Shown in pieces: positions 19,871 through 20,799 of a stretch of DNA of 20,799 bases. Below the pieces are notes generated by a model, which did no database searches, had not been told where the DNA came from, and saw only the letters and a list, made by a program, of their open reading frames with translations. Every line of letters starts with the position of its first letter. The first letter of the stretch is position 1. The DNA comes from JBBTVI01 sp038063315 (GTDB lineage: Bacteria > Patescibacteriota > Minisyncoccia > Sungbacterales > HO2-52-23), in assembly GCA_038063315.1 (NCBI GenBank), contig JBBTVI010000015.1, forward strand, positions 1-20,799. The letters are read 5' to 3'. A program made the position numbers and the translations under genes.

Positions 19871-20799
19871 TTATAATGAAACAAAATCCGACACAAACAT
19901 CTCCGCCGCCACTTTATTGCCATCAAGTGTTCCCCACTGTCCCTCGATCTCCTTTTTAATTTTCCGGTACCGCGCGCGCATGCTCTCCGCCTCTTCAAGG
20001 ATCGAGGAAAGCTCCTGCCCGCGATAGACGATTCCCATGCCCAGCCGCTCGATCATTCTATTATTAAAATATATTTCCGGATCGTCAAAGCGGTCAAAAT
20101 CGGGGATCACGAGCGGTACTTCATAAATCATGGAAAGCCACACCGAGCTCCAGCCGCTCCGCGCAAAATGGAGCAGGATTGCCTTTGAAGCCATCGCATG
20201 AGGGACCGCGCGCATCGCGCCTCCGGCAACGGCCGCTGCGTCGTTGGTATAAATCTTCAGGCCTAAGGCGCGGGCATCGCGATACAACCGCTCCAAACCG
20301 GGAATCCCCGTGATCGTCACATAGATCCCATCTTCGCGAACATCCCGTCCTGAATCCTCGCCGCTCCGAACCGTAATCAGCGGCGGCGTCACAACCTCGC
20401 GGACGCGATCCGCGTACCGGGAGCGATACGCCGTTGAATCCGTAAACGTCGAAGGATATGCAATCGCAAGAATTTTTTGCGCACCCTCAATGCGTCGCGC
20501 CAAAGTCGCGCCCGCGTTCAAAAGTTCCGACGGGACCGCAATATGCTCACTCGCCTCTTTCGCGCCTTCGAGAATCAACGAAAGGTACCCGAACGACGCG
20601 GAATACGACGGCCCGATACCATACGAGCATCGGGGCGACCGGTTGAGCTCCACCGCGACATTCCTCCCGTCAAGCTCGACTCTCCTGCCGTCAAGCGTCT
20701 CCCCATGTACTTTTCCGCCCAGATGCGCGCGCATCTTTTCCTCGGTGGCGGCGCATATTCTTGTCCACCGTTCCAACGCGTCCCTGTATTTTTCCTTTT
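19871..20799 (-). CDS. GT-B-type glycosyltransferase, N-terminus beyond the window
   Basis: The reading frame stays open to the window edge, so this gene is partial at its 5' end; a TTG at 20774-20776 is an in-frame codon and not convincing as the start. The C-terminal block LLHFARSGWSSVWLSMIYEVPLVIPDFDRFDDPEIYFNNRMIERLGMG resembles the donor-nucleotide site of MurG/PseG/family 28-like enzymes (…G-x-S…E-x-P-x-x-x-P…N…G-x-G). A strand-loop pattern YVTITGIPGLERL precedes it. It is upstream of, and probably cotranscribed with, the second NeuB paralogue. It could be a glycosyltransferase or a PseG-like UDP-sugar hydrolase; I favour the first. Confidence 0.68.
   Translation of the reverse strand, partial: KEKYRDALERWTRICAATEEKMRAHLGGKVHGETLDGRRVELDGRNVAVELNRSPRCSYGIGPSYSASFGYLSLILEGAKEASEHIAVPSELLNAGATLARRIEGAQKILAIAYPSTFTDSTAYRSRYADRVREVVTPPLITVRSGEDSGRDVREDGIYVTITGIPGLERLYRDARALGLKIYTNDAAAVAGGAMRAVPHAMASKAILLHFARSGWSSVWLSMIYEVPLVIPDFDRFDDPEIYFNNRMIERLGMGIVYRGQELSSILEEAESMRARYRKIKKEIEGQWGTLDGNKVAAEMFVSDFVSL

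Noticed and set aside
20774..20776. TTG as start of the last gene
   Set aside because: The frame is open to the end of the window and no ribosome site precedes the TTG, so the gene is more likely truncated by the window.
1..20799. tRNA, rRNA or riboswitch genes
   Set aside because: I looked for TΨC-like GGTTCGAATCC patterns, rRNA blocks and known aptamer signatures by eye and saw none; a covariance search would be needed to be sure.

Overview
The window looks like a surface-glycan biosynthesis region from an uncultured bacterium. It has moderately high GC, a standard genetic code (TGA used as stop), tightly packed genes mostly on the minus strand, and gaps filled with short hairpin repeats. 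Repeats of these types (the kind whose chance translation gives 'SFPRRRESR' or 'YAEATADK') are, to my knowledge, common in Candidate Phyla Radiation/Patescibacteria assemblies. That placement is an inference; no rRNA or other marker gene is present.

Region by region: (1) 155-3224, minus: a compact cassette of holo-ACP synthase-type phosphopantetheinyl transferase, stand-alone amino-acid-type adenylation enzyme, carrier protein and methyltransferase. (2) 3384-4751, minus: a family 2 glycosyltransferase and a hexapeptide-repeat acyltransferase. (3) 5017-6474, minus: a small unknown gene and a NeuB-type nonulosonate synthase. (4) 6771-11554: a block with a different style (strong Shine-Dalgarno sites, clear intrinsic terminators, genes on both strands): EamA transporter, an unknown possibly GT-like protein, a coiled-coil repeat protein, an APH-type kinase and a polysaccharide deacetylase. 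(5) 11666-12329, minus: a retropepsin-like protease overlapping a DUF5678-like small protein. (6) 12375-15834, minus: a dinJ/yafQ-type toxin-antitoxin pair followed without a visible break by a methyltransferase, CMP-sialate synthetase (neuA) and a UDP-sulfoquinovose synthase homologue. (7) 16112-18651, minus: neuC and a GT-B-like transferase, bracketed by two inverted 117-bp identical repeat cores. (8) 18894-20799, minus: a second, SAF-less NeuB paralogue and a glycosyltransferase running off the window edge.

Together neuC, neuB and neuA give a complete route from UDP-GlcNAc (or a related UDP-sugar) to a CMP-activated nonulosonic acid. The sulfoquinovose synthase homologue would supply a sulfonated sugar nucleotide. 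The adenylation/carrier cassette would supply an aminoacyl (or acyl) thioester. Glycosyltransferases, methyltransferases, an O-acyltransferase and a deacetylase would assemble and decorate the glycan. No polymerase, flippase or ABC exporter is seen, so the locus probably continues outside the window.

The most interesting points are: the sulfosugar gene in a sialic-acid-type operon; the toxin-antitoxin promoter/operator as the only evident promoter for downstream glycan genes; the aminoacyl-carrier cassette; two divergent NeuB enzymes; and the inverted repeat pair around neuC.
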